DNA of 64,000 bases from CAZIVO01 sp964542765 (GTDB taxonomy: Bacteria; Planctomycetota; UBA1135; UBA2386). Shown here one piece after another: positions 25,572 through 34,665 of the stretch. Numbering within the stretch: position 1 is the stretch's first letter; the number at the start of each line of letters is the position of its first letter. Position numbers and translations under genes: made by a program. The notes under the pieces were generated by a model. That model did no database searches. It had not been told where the DNA came from and was given only the letters and a program-made list of their open reading frames with translations. Location: positions 1 through 64,000 of the forward strand of contig CAZIVO010000003.1 in assembly GCA_964542765.1 (NCBI GenBank). The letters run 5' to 3'.

Positions 25572-27008
25572 ATGGTTGACTTTGGCGCTCCTGGTGATGG
25601 GGGGGCAAAACATGTTAGACAAGATGGTTCGCAGTCCGGCTTTCGCGGTGTGAGGGCTTCTTCGAAGGCCCCGCTCGGTGAGACGAAAACGGTTCCGCAC
25701 AATCTGGAGGCCGAGCGTTCAGTTCTCGGGGCCTTGCTTCTCTATGCGGACGCGGTTGCCGATGTGAGCGATCTCCTCAAGCCGGAGGATTTTTATCTCC
25801 CCGCGCACGCGCTGATCTTTGAAGCGATCGTATCATCCTATACGGATGCGACGGCGACGGATCCCGTGGTCGTTGCCGAGGCCCTTTCGCGTAAGGGGCA
25901 TCTCGATGAGGTGGGAGGTCATGATCGCCTCCTGGATTTGGCGACAGCGACAACTTCAGCTGCGGCGATCGGTTATCACGCTGAGATTGTCCGGGACAAA
26001 TCGATCACGCGTAAGCTTCTGGATGCTTGTCACGATATTGCCCGGCAAGCTTATGACAATGCTGGGTCTGCCCGTGACTTGCTCGATGAAGCGGAGCGCG
26101 GCATTTTCGAGATCGCACGTATAGGGAGAAGCGGTGAATCGAAGTCGATCACGGATCTTCTGCAGCAGACTTTCAAGAGGATTGACAGTCTTCGTGATCG
26201 GTCAGGTCGCCTCCTCGGTTTGGGCACGGGTTTCCAGGACTTGGATGACCTGACCGCGGGTCTCCAGGAAGGTGAGTTGATCATTGTCGCTGCGCGACCA
26301 TCGATGGGAAAAACTTCACTGGCCCTCAACCTTGTTGAGCGCATTGCCTCGGAAGGCAAGGCGGTGGCTTTTTTCAGCCTGGAAATGTCGAGTCAGCAGA
26401 TCATTCAAAACATGCTTTGTTGTCGGTCTCAGATCGATGGGCAGGCGATGCGGAAAGGGAGGATCACCGATGCGCAGTATCGCAAGCTCACGGAGGAGGC
26501 ATCGCTCCTCTACGAGGCCCCGCTTTTTGTCGATGATTCGCCAGGCCTTACCCCAACAGCTCTTCGGGCCAAGTGTCGTCGACTGAAGCAGAAGCATGAC
26601 ATCCAGCTGGTTGTTGTCGATTACTTGCAGCTGATGACGGCCGCTGGCAGGAACGAGAGTCGTCAGCAGGAAATTGCGACGATCTCCCGCACGCTCAAGG
26701 CGATTGCGAGGGAGTTGAAGGTGCCTGTGGTGGCTCTGTCACAGCTCAATCGCGATGTCGAGAACCGGGATAGTCATCGCCCTCGGATGAGCGATTTGAG
26801 GGAGTCTGGCGCAATTGAACAGGATGCTGATGTTGTCATCCTCTTGCACCGTGAGGAATATTTCAAACCCACCGAAGACAATCGCGGCCTTGCGCAGATC
26901 ATCATTGCCAAGCAGCGCAATGGCCCCACGGGGGAGATCACTCTCCGGTTTTTCCGGCAATACATGCGCTTTGAGGCCTTCCAGCGTCAGGCAGAACCAA
27001 TCCACTGA
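25572..27008 (+). CDS. dnaB: Replicative DNA helicase DnaB
   Basis: 478 residues. After about 40 poorly conserved residues comes the N-terminal domain (PHNLEAERSVLGALL, the classic DnaB opening), then the RecA-like domain with Walker A AARPSMGKTS, the FFSLEMSSQQ stretch, VVVDYLQLM (Walker B) and SQLNRDVENR. The late DLRESGAIEQDADVV is also typical. No intein or insertion. GAGGGGGA precedes the ATG. Unwinds DNA at the replication fork. Confidence 0.97.
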   Translation: MVDFGAPGDGGAKHVRQDGSQSGFRGVRASSKAPLGETKTVPHNLEAERSVLGALLLYADAVADVSDLLKPEDFYLPAHALIFEAIVSSYTDATATDPVVVAEALSRKGHLDEVGGHDRLLDLATATTSAAAIGYHAEIVRDKSITRKLLDACHDIARQAYDNAGSARDLLDEAERGIFEIARIGRSGESKSITDLLQQTFKRIDSLRDRSGRLLGLGTGFQDLDDLTAGLQEGELIIVAARPSMGKTSLALNLVERIASEGKAVAFFSLEMSSQQIIQNMLCCRSQIDGQAMRKGRITDAQYRKLTEEASLLYEAPLFVDDSPGLTPTALRAKCRRLKQKHDIQLVVVDYLQLMTAAGRNESRQQEIATISRTLKAIARELKVPVVALSQLNRDVENRDSHRPRMSDLRESGAIEQDADVVILLHREEYFKPTEDNRGLAQIIIAKQRNGPTGEITLRFFRQYMRFEAFQRQAEPIH

Positions 27009-27042
27009 CTGTCGAGTCGTTTTGCTGTAGAGCGTTGCCGAG

Positions 27043-29553
27043 TTGGTGGGCATATTGAGCGTTGTGCGTCCCCCTTTTCTCGTCGCCCGGCTGTTGATTC
27101 TTGCGATCCTTACTTTGCAAGGTGAGCGCCTGTGTGCGCAGATAGGGAAGGATGATGAGGGCAAAGAGATCGCCGCTATTGTCATCGAGGGCGCTGGTGA
27201 TGATGAAGCGATTCGTCGGCAACTGAAGACCAAGGCAGGCGATGCTCTCAAGGGGACTGATGTTCGCGATGATATTGTCGCGCTCTGGGAACGGATCAAG
27301 GTAAGGGCTCTCGTTTGGGTCGAGGATACTGACGATGGGCGTGTGCGATTGGTGTTCAGTGTCCAGGAACCGATGGCATATGACCGAGTCGAGTTCCGAG
27401 GCGTCGATCATTACGACGACGGGGAGGTTCGATCGCTCTTGGGAATGGGCGTGGTCCAAAGAGTGACTGATCGCGAGGCTATTCAGCACAAGCGCATGCT
27501 GATGGCTCGCTACCGCAGAGATGGTTACTACTTCGTTGAGATCGCAATTGACAAGGACAACGAGGAAGGGCTTCTCAGCTTCGTGGTCGATGAAGGCCCG
27601 AAGGTAACGGTTCGAGAGGTGCGCTTCCGAGGCAACACATCCTTTCCAGGCTCAGCTCCCCTGGGATTGTGGCAGAATCTCGTTGGCAGTTCCGGGATCG
27701 AGAGCAAGCCGGGAGTCCTGTTTTCCGGAGCCCCTTACAGTGAAGTTGCTGTCGAGGAAGATCTAGACAAGATTCGAGGTTTCTATCGTCGCATCGGTTT
27801 CAGGGACGCCAAGGCGGAACTGGCACGCCGCTCGTTCGCTGAGGGTATGGAGGAGGTTGATCTGGACTTCCGCATCGTAGAAGGGCGACGCTACCGGATT
27901 TCGGGCTTGGAACTGAGATTTGTCGACGAACGCGGAGAGACGGTTGCGGAATCTCTCTATGGCGAGGAGCGAGTTCTGGAAGAAGTCAGGGTCAAGCCGG
28001 GCGATTTCTATGACCGTGATGAGGTTGCTCGTGACAAGAGGGCTATTCAACGCTTTTACGGCGTTCGGGGGCACCCGAGCACTGGCCGTTTCGGGAATAC
28101 TCCGATCCCGAGCGCCTTCCGGATGGGTGACCCCCGAGAGCTTTTCGATGTAGAAAAAGCAACGATCGGTATCACCTTCGAGATCTTTGAGGGCACGCCG
28201 AAGAAGTTGCGGGATGTGCTCGTCGTGGGGAATACCGCGACCAAGGATCATGTCATCCGGCGCAAGGTATTCCTGTATCCCGGCGACACCATTGATACCA
28301 CCGTGGTGGAGAAGTCGCTGAGGACTTTGGATGCGTTGCGCTATTTCCAGAGCATGCGAGATATGACGGGAGCGCGCTTCGAACTTGAGCCAGTCGAAGG
28401 GAGTTCGGAGGAGCTTGATCTACGGGTTCGTGTCAAGGAAGGCGACACCGGCGCACTGGTGTGGGGTGCTGGTGTCAGCTCGGGCCTTGGCATGGTCGGG
28501 CGCTTGCAATTTACCAAGCGGAACTTCGATCTGTTTCAGTTGCCGTCATCGCTCAATCCGGCCACCGTGGTTGGTGAGATCATGGAGAACAAAGCTTTCC
28601 ATGGCGCTGGGCAGGAACTGGAAATGTTCCTGGCGCCTGGCACGGAGATCAGCATGTTCCGGATGGATTTGAGTAATCCGGATCTTTTTGGCGAGCACAT
28701 CGACACGATCGGCGGGCGGATTCAGGGCTTTGAGCAGATGCGAATTATGGATTCCTTCAATACGGATTCGCTGGGACTTGTGCTTGGAATGCAGCGTAAC
28801 TTCAGTGAGGAACTCCAGGCGGGGATCTTCATCCGCCAAGAGACAGTCGATGTAGATGATCTTGAATCGGATGCTCCTGGCCTGGTCAAGGATGCTGAGG
28901 GCCAGACCGAACTCCGTGGTATGGGATTCAATTTCCGGTGGCGAGATTTCGATCATTTCATGCGGCCGACCGAAGGTTTCGAGGTGAAGGCTCGCGGAGA
29001 GGTTCTTGGTGGATCGTTCGGTGCGGATGAAAGCTTCTGGAAGATCGGTCTCAGCTACCGCTACTACCATCCGTTGTTCGTCGATTCGCGGGATCGTGCT
29101 CATGTACTGCATTTCCGCCAGAACTTTGATTTCGGGCGGGCGTTTGGCGGGTCTGATGACCTGTTCCTCACGGAGCGGTACTACATGGGTGGCAGCAATC
29201 TGCGAGGCTTTGACCAGAGGCAGGCAGGCCCGGTTGAGAATGGTCATCCACTTGGAGGAGAGGCGAGGTTTCTGACAACGCTGGAGTATCAGTTTCCTCT
29301 GGTCTCTACTCGGCTCGAATCACAATTGGGTGAGACGGAGCTATTACGGGGCGTGATCTTCATGGATACCGGACAATTGGGAATGGGGATCGATGATTCA
29401 TCTTTCAGCGATCTCAGGGTCAGTGTGGGCTTTGGAGTTAGGATCATTGTTCCTTACTTCACTTTCCCGATAGCGCTCGACCTTGGTTTCCCTGTCATGA
29501 GCGAAGAAACGGATGATCGCAAGGTGTTCTACTTTACTCTGGGCAAGTTCTGA
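27043..29553 (+). CDS. bamA: Outer membrane protein assembly factor BamA
   Basis: About 830 residues: signal peptide (LVARLLILAILTLQG), several POTRA repeats (for example YDRVEFRGVDHYDDGEVR; VREVRFRGNTSF; LRDVLVVGNTATKDHVIRRK), then the Omp85 beta-barrel with GSNLRGFDQRQ (VRGF-type lid-lock motif) and a terminal aromatic residue (LGKF), the signal recognised by Bam itself. Inserts beta-barrel proteins in the outer membrane. The 27043 start is TTG; GTG at 27064 would give a cleaner signal peptide, so the first seven residues are uncertain. Confidence 0.92.
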   Translation: MVGILSVVRPPFLVARLLILAILTLQGERLCAQIGKDDEGKEIAAIVIEGAGDDEAIRRQLKTKAGDALKGTDVRDDIVALWERIKVRALVWVEDTDDGRVRLVFSVQEPMAYDRVEFRGVDHYDDGEVRSLLGMGVVQRVTDREAIQHKRMLMARYRRDGYYFVEIAIDKDNEEGLLSFVVDEGPKVTVREVRFRGNTSFPGSAPLGLWQNLVGSSGIESKPGVLFSGAPYSEVAVEEDLDKIRGFYRRIGFRDAKAELARRSFAEGMEEVDLDFRIVEGRRYRISGLELRFVDERGETVAESLYGEERVLEEVRVKPGDFYDRDEVARDKRAIQRFYGVRGHPSTGRFGNTPIPSAFRMGDPRELFDVEKATIGITFEIFEGTPKKLRDVLVVGNTATKDHVIRRKVFLYPGDTIDTTVVEKSLRTLDALRYFQSMRDMTGARFELEPVEGSSEELDLRVRVKEGDTGALVWGAGVSSGLGMVGRLQFTKRNFDLFQLPSSLNPATVVGEIMENKAFHGAGQELEMFLAPGTEISMFRMDLSNPDLFGEHIDTIGGRIQGFEQMRIMDSFNTDSLGLVLGMQRNFSEELQAGIFIRQETVDVDDLESDAPGLVKDAEGQTELRGMGFNFRWRDFDHFMRPTEGFEVKARGEVLGGSFGADESFWKIGLSYRYYHPLFVDSRDRAHVLHFRQNFDFGRAFGGSDDLFLTERYYMGGSNLRGFDQRQAGPVENGHPLGGEARFLTTLEYQFPLVSTRLESQLGETELLRGVIFMDTGQLGMGIDDSSFSDLRVSVGFGVRIIVPYFTFPIALDLGFPVMSEETDDRKVFYFTLGKF

Positions 29554-29571
29554 TGGCCGCTGACGGGATCA

Positions 29572-29587
29572 GGGAGATATCTCTCCC
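29572..29587. repeat. Inverted repeat upstream of hutH
   Basis: GGGAGA, TATC, TCTCCC: 6-base arms with the core GAGATATCTC a perfect palindrome. Placed between bamA and hutH, 36 bases before the hutH ATG; could be an operator or a weak RNA hairpin. There is no T run. Confidence 0.4.
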
Positions 29588-29622
29588 GGGTAAGATCGTT
29601 GTGGCGAATCACGAGGAGCAGC

Positions 29623-31152
29623 ATGTCAGAGATCTGTGTCGGCTCGCCTGATCTCAAGTTCGATGGCCTGGTAGGGCTGGCAGCCAGAGCCAGTCGGATC
29701 CTTGTTCCCGAGGGCCCGAGAGGAAGGATTCGCGAGTCTCGTCGGACGATTGATCAGGCATTGTCAGAGGGGAGAACGGTCTACGGTGTAAATACCGGTT
29801 TTGGCAAGCTCTCGGGTGTCTCGATACCCGAGGATCAACTCGCGGTCTTGCAGAAGAATCTCCTCCTGAGTCATGCCACCGGAGTTGGCGAACTCTTGTC
29901 GGAGGACATTTGTCGCCTTGCGTTCGGGTTGCGAATCCACAATCTGGCGCTGGGTTTCTCCGGGGTTCGCCTTGAGTTGATCGAGCGTATGGAGGGGATG
30001 TTCAACGCATCCATGTCCCCCGTCATGCCGTCTCAGGGTTCAGTTGGTGCGTCCGGCGATCTTGCGCCCCTGGCACATATGGCCTTGCCGCTGATCGGTC
30101 GTGGCGAAGTCTACCATGATGGCGAGGTCATCACGGGGCAGGCAGCGCTCGACCGGCTTGGGTGGGCACCGCTCGACCTGGCTGCCAAGGAAGGGCTAGC
30201 CCTGATCAACGGCACCCAGGTCATGACTGCGATCGGACTGATCGCTCTGGCTCGTGCTATCGATCTGAGCAAGGCCGCTGATATTGCATGTGCAATGACC
30301 GTCGAGGCCTTGCGTGGATCGGATCAGCCATTTGCAGAGGCTGTGCATGCCGTCAGGCCTCACGAGGGTCAGCGACTCACAGCAGCCAATCTCCGCACGT
30401 TGCTCGAGTCATCAGAGATCCTCTTGAGCCATCAAGAATGTGAGAAGGTACAAGACGCTTATTCGATCCGCTGCGCTCCTCAAGTGCATGGAGCGGTGAA
30501 GGGCGCGCTCCATCACGTGATGACAGTGCTCGTGAACGAGGGAAACTCTGTGACGGACAACCCGATTGTTTTTTCGAATGGTGATGTGATTTCAGCCGGA
30601 AACTTTCACGGACAGCCTGTGAGCCAGGCTCTCGACTTCTTGTCCATTGGCATCAGTACTCTTGCGAATATCAGTGAGCGACGTACCGAGAATCTTGTCA
30701 ACCCGGACATCTCTGGCTTGCCCCCATTTCTTGCTGCGACCCCGGGTATTGAAAGCGGCTTCATGATCCCTCAGGTCGTGGCAGCTTCGTTGGCTTCGGA
30801 GAACAAGACACTGGCGCATCCTGCCAGTGTCGACACGATTCCTACATCGGCGAACCGAGAGGACCATGTTTCCATGGGGGTGACTGCCGCCCGGCATGCC
30901 ATGCAGATTGTGGTGAACACTACCAATGTGATCGCCATCGAGTGCCTGTGCGGAGCTCAGGGATTGGATTGTGGTGAGAGCCTTCGCCCCGGTAAAGGGG
31001 TGGCGCAAGCATACGAGGTGATTCGTGAGCGGGTCGCATCGTTGGACAGCGACCGCTATCTGGCGCCGGATGTGAAGGCCATAGGGGATTTGCTGGCGTC
31101 GGGAGATCTGGTGCGCAGGGTTGAGGAGGCGGTCGGTGAGCTTCATTCTTAG
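29623..31152 (+). CDS. hutH: Histidine ammonia-lyase
   Basis: Deaminates histidine to urocanate. 509 residues from ATG 29623 with GAGGAG five bases upstream. The self-forming MIO cofactor triad Ala-Ser-Gly is at 143-145 in GSVGASGDLAPLAHM. The stretch VYGVNTGFGKLS near residue 53 and the C-terminal SANREDHVSMG are family hallmarks. Followed after 45 bases by hutU; hutI and a glutamate-forming enzyme are not in the window. Confidence 0.97.
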   Translation: MSEICVGSPDLKFDGLVGLAARASRILVPEGPRGRIRESRRTIDQALSEGRTVYGVNTGFGKLSGVSIPEDQLAVLQKNLLLSHATGVGELLSEDICRLAFGLRIHNLALGFSGVRLELIERMEGMFNASMSPVMPSQGSVGASGDLAPLAHMALPLIGRGEVYHDGEVITGQAALDRLGWAPLDLAAKEGLALINGTQVMTAIGLIALARAIDLSKAADIACAMTVEALRGSDQPFAEAVHAVRPHEGQRLTAANLRTLLESSEILLSHQECEKVQDAYSIRCAPQVHGAVKGALHHVMTVLVNEGNSVTDNPIVFSNGDVISAGNFHGQPVSQALDFLSIGISTLANISERRTENLVNPDISGLPPFLAATPGIESGFMIPQVVAASLASENKTLAHPASVDTIPTSANREDHVSMGVTAARHAMQIVVNTTNVIAIECLCGAQGLDCGESLRPGKGVAQAYEVIRERVASLDSDRYLAPDVKAIGDLLASGDLVRRVEEAVGELHS

Positions 31153-31197
31153 AGGTTCTTTCTTGCCTGCGAGTATTTGATGGAATGAGGAGAGAAG

Positions 31198-32844
31198 ATG
31201 GTCATGCCTGAAACGCGCCGAGCCCCGCGAGGCACGCAACTCACCTGCGCCAACTGGCAGATAGAAGCTCCTTACCGGATGATCCAGAACAATCTGGACC
31301 CTGAGGTTGCCGAGGACCCTGCGAATCTCATCGTTTACGGGGGCTCGGGTCAGGCGGCTCGGAGCAAGGAAGCGTTGGAAGGGATCTTGTCGGCGCTACG
31401 CCGCCTCCAGCCGGAAGAGACCATGCTGGTGCAGTCTGGAAAGTGTGTGGGTGTGTTTCGCACCCATGAGGACGCGCCGCGGGTGCTCATCGCGAACAGT
31501 AACTTGGTGGGTGACTGGGCAAATTGGGATGAATTTCGACGGCTGCAGGAGGCCGGGTTGATCATGTACGGCCAGATGACAGCTGGCTCGTGGATCTACA
31601 TCGGTAGCCAAGGGATTGTCCAGGGAACGCACGAGACCTTCATTGCAGCCGGTCGCCGCCATTTTGGCGGAGACCTTTCGGGGAGGTTGGTTGTGACAGC
31701 TGGGCTCGGAGGGATGGGAGGAGCGCAACCGCTCGCCGTCACCTTGGCCGGAGGGGTTTGTCTGGCTGCGGATGTTGATCCTGTCCGGATCACCAAGCGC
31801 CTCGAAACCCGGTATCTCGATCGATTTGCAGGTGACATCGATGAAGCGATCTCTCTCGCTGAAGAGATGGCAACCAAGCGCCGAGCTTGCTCTATCGGGG
31901 TTGAGTGCAATGCCACTGAGTTACTGGAGGCTCTCTTATCTCGATCTTTGGTGCCGGATCTGTTGACGGATCAGACCAGTGCCCACGACATGCTCAATGG
32001 ATACGTGCCGGATGGCCGATCCTTGGCGGAGTCTTTGGAACTCCGACGCAGCGATCCGCAAGCCTATCTGGCGGCTTCTCGGGAGACCGTGGCTCGACAT
32101 GTCCAGTTGATGCGAAAGCTTCAAGACCTCGGGGCGATCACGTTCGACTACGGCAACAATATACGGACCGAAGCACGCGATGCGGGAGTTGCAGATGCAT
32201 TCGAGATCCCAGGATTCGTGCCGGAATATATCCGGCCATTGTTTTGCGAGGGACGTGGCCCATTTCGTTGGGTGGCGCTGAGCGGGGTGCCCGAGGATAT
32301 CTACCGAACCGATGACCTCATTCTCGAGATGTTTCCCGAGAAGGAGGATCTGGTCCGGTGGATCCGGTGCGCGCGGGAGAGGATTGCCTTTCAGGGGCTG
32401 CCGGCGCGTATATGCTGGCTCGGTTACGGAGAGCGAGAGCGCTTTGCCCTGGCAGTGAATGATCTCGTCGCATCTGGAGAGATCAGCGCGCCCGTGGTTT
32501 TCGGGCGCGACCACTTGGATTGCGGTTCCGTCGCCTCTCCCTATCGGGAGACCGAGGGAATGAAGGACGGCTCGGATGCTATCGCAGATTGGCCGTTGCT
32601 GAATGCGATGCTGAACGTTGCGTGTGGAGCGACCTGGGTCTCCATTCACCATGGCGGTGGTGTGGGAATAGGTAGGTCGATCCACGCTGGTCAGGTAACG
32701 GTTGCGGATGGGTCCCCAGAAGCTGCTCAGAGACTGTCACGGGTCATGACTTGTGATCCGGGCATCGGTGTGGCCCGGCATGCCGATGCTGGTTACGGGG
32801 CTGCTCATGAGACCGCTGTGGCCCATGGAATCGATCTCGGCTGA
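31198..32844 (+). CDS. hutU: Urocanate hydratase
   Basis: Converts urocanate to imidazolonepropionate using tightly bound NAD. 548 residues, normal size. Family stretches: IVYGGSGQAARS (46-57), GQMTAGSWIYIGSQGIVQGT (NAD region) and DHLDCGSVASPYRETEGMKD with the NAD-site cysteine. GAGGAG lies 8-13 bases before the ATG; a second in-frame ATG is two codons later. Confidence 0.97.
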   Translation: MVMPETRRAPRGTQLTCANWQIEAPYRMIQNNLDPEVAEDPANLIVYGGSGQAARSKEALEGILSALRRLQPEETMLVQSGKCVGVFRTHEDAPRVLIANSNLVGDWANWDEFRRLQEAGLIMYGQMTAGSWIYIGSQGIVQGTHETFIAAGRRHFGGDLSGRLVVTAGLGGMGGAQPLAVTLAGGVCLAADVDPVRITKRLETRYLDRFAGDIDEAISLAEEMATKRRACSIGVECNATELLEALLSRSLVPDLLTDQTSAHDMLNGYVPDGRSLAESLELRRSDPQAYLAASRETVARHVQLMRKLQDLGAITFDYGNNIRTEARDAGVADAFEIPGFVPEYIRPLFCEGRGPFRWVALSGVPEDIYRTDDLILEMFPEKEDLVRWIRCARERIAFQGLPARICWLGYGERERFALAVNDLVASGEISAPVVFGRDHLDCGSVASPYRETEGMKDGSDAIADWPLLNAMLNVACGATWVSIHHGGGVGIGRSIHAGQVTVADGSPEAAQRLSRVMTCDPGIGVARHADAGYGAAHETAVAHGIDLG

Positions 32845-33090
32845 CGGCTTTTTACGGATTTGTGTGGGCGGGGCTATCGATGCAGTTGCCCCGGCTTCCC
32901 CCCCTCTAACCGGCCCTGCTAGCGTCTGTAAGGCTGCAGATGACTTTCTGCTCTGGAAATCGATCCTCGATACCGTATCCATGATCCCTGACCATGGGAG
33001 TGGCGCCTCGGCATCGACTCAGGAATGCTTGAGATGTGGTGTCCTGGCGACCGATGGACCTCATACAACTGCAACTGCTGGGTTTTGAAT

Positions 33091-33846
33091 ATGTTCCGAA
33101 CGCGTAAACCAGAAAAGGATGATCTTGCTAGCGATGACATGGTCGTCATCGTTGAGCAGGCGGTGAATCCCTTCCTCGTCGTGTTCCATGAACCATCGGG
33201 ATTCCGCGCAGAGCAGATCAGGGCGCTGCGGAACAGACTCATCGCCATGAATCCGGATAGCGCTGCCAAAACATTGGTTGTCACCTCTGCGATCAGAGGT
33301 GAAGGAAAATCGGTGACGGCCGCCAATTTGGCCATGGCATTTGCGCAACTCGATCACTGTCCGGTCCTTCTCTTGGACGGCGACTTGCGGTCGCCATCGT
33401 TGGAATCCTATCTCAGTCTTGGCACGCAGCCGGGTATTGCGGATGTGCTCATGGGCCGTGTCAGCCTGGATGAAGCGATTCGAGAGACGGGAATCAACAA
33501 TCTGTGGATGATGGGAGCAGGGATGGATAGTGCTGAGGGGCCCTCCGAGATCATCACGTCACCCAAGGTGGGTGAGCTGTTTGCACGATTGAAGCAGCAA
33601 TTCCATTACGTGATTGTTGATACCTCGGCATGTGTGCCCGCCACGGACGCTAGCGTTTTTTCGGCGCGGGCAGATGGAACGTTGGTTGTGGTAAGACTCG
33701 AGCATTCATCGAAGACCTTGACACAAGAAGCGATCAAGAATCTCCAGGATCTGGGGGGCAATATTCTCGGCACCTTCGTGACCGAGGTGCGTGGAGCTGA
33801 TCCGGAAGCGGACCCTCGCCTACGAGGCACTAGCAGAGGGAGGTAG
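33091..33846 (+). CDS. BY-kinase / ParA-like ATPase (CpsD/CapB family)
   Basis: 251 residues. The region before the P-loop reads FRAEQIRALRNRL, the equivalent of the EAYRxLRTN motif of bacterial tyrosine kinases. It has Walker A AIRGEGKS (67-74), Walker A' LLLDGDLRSP (93-102) and Walker B VIVDTSA (174-180). There is no C-terminal tyrosine cluster and no Wzc-type membrane partner nearby, so autophosphorylation is doubtful. The gene instead leads a three-gene cluster with a coiled-coil protein and a MamK-like actin, and may act as a positioning ATPase there. The next gene starts two bases after its stop. Confidence 0.85.
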   Translation: MFRTRKPEKDDLASDDMVVIVEQAVNPFLVVFHEPSGFRAEQIRALRNRLIAMNPDSAAKTLVVTSAIRGEGKSVTAANLAMAFAQLDHCPVLLLDGDLRSPSLESYLSLGTQPGIADVLMGRVSLDEAIRETGINNLWMMGAGMDSAEGPSEIITSPKVGELFARLKQQFHYVIVDTSACVPATDASVFSARADGTLVVVRLEHSSKTLTQEAIKNLQDLGGNILGTFVTEVRGADPEADPRLRGTSRGR

Positions 33847-33848
33847 CC

Positions 33849-34640
33849 TTGGGGAATCTCGGCAGGGGTTTGAAGGATGCTCTTCGCAAGCTGGCGCATC
33901 GGACCTCGGTTGATCAGCTGATCGAGAGCGGTGTCACCCAGGTCAATGTTGTTGGCATGGATCGGATCGCTCAGCTCGTTGAGGAGGCGGTATACCGCAG
34001 CTTGAAGGATAAATTCCTCAGCGGGGAGCGTGCCGAGGTTGCAGAATCGACGCGCGAGGAGTTCGTGAACCTCATGCGGAGTAATGAGAGCCTGGAGCAG
34101 TCTCGCAATGAGGCGGTAGAGGCAAGGGAGCGCGCCGAGGAGTCCGTGGATGAGCTGCGTCGCGAACTCGAGGATCACAAGCGCTCTTTACGTGAGAAAC
34201 TCGCCAGCGCTGAGGCCATCGAGCGCCCTCTCCAAGAGAGCGAGAATGCGGCCATCCTCGCTCGGGTAGAGGAGTTCTTTGATGATGTTGCAAGCGACTC
34301 GCCAGAGGCCTTGCTCCAGTTCAAGGGGCGGATGGCTGAGCTTGTGATGAGCTTGATTGTCAAGGAGCGAGAGGATGCGATCCTGGCTAGGCAAGTGGCG
34401 AAGGATGCCGAGGCAGCTCGACTGGAGCGGCGCATCGAGAAGATCACAGGGATCTTGCGAGAGACCGAAGGGAAGTTAGCCTACGTGGCCAGCCTCAAGG
34501 ATGTGGGTAGTGGCATCTCCTCTGTATTCCGTGAAGTACAGGGGCTCTCCGCGGAGGATATTTTTTTCGAGAAGAAGACCGCTCTGATGAGCAACCTCTT
34601 CGAAGCGAACATGGCATTGCAACAGGGCCTTGAGGATTAG
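33849..34640 (+). CDS. Coiled-coil protein of the actin module, function unknown
   Basis: 263 residues, no signal peptide or membrane segment. Start is TTG 33849, supported by GGGAGG about six bases upstream. An N-terminal segment (VDQLIESGVTQVNVVGMDRIAQLVEEAVY, about 21-49) precedes a charged coiled coil (about 65-130), a middle acidic patch (EEFFDDVASDSPEALLQFKGR) and a second helix-rich part (about 175-215). I do not recognise a family. Placed between the ParA-like ATPase and the actin gene, it could be an adaptor or a filament-binding factor. Confidence 0.8.
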   Translation: MGNLGRGLKDALRKLAHRTSVDQLIESGVTQVNVVGMDRIAQLVEEAVYRSLKDKFLSGERAEVAESTREEFVNLMRSNESLEQSRNEAVEARERAEESVDELRRELEDHKRSLREKLASAEAIERPLQESENAAILARVEEFFDDVASDSPEALLQFKGRMAELVMSLIVKEREDAILARQVAKDAEAARLERRIEKITGILRETEGKLAYVASLKDVGSGISSVFREVQGLSAEDIFFEKKTALMSNLFEANMALQQGLED

Positions 34641-34665
34641 ACGAGAAGCTTGAGAGGGATCGAAG

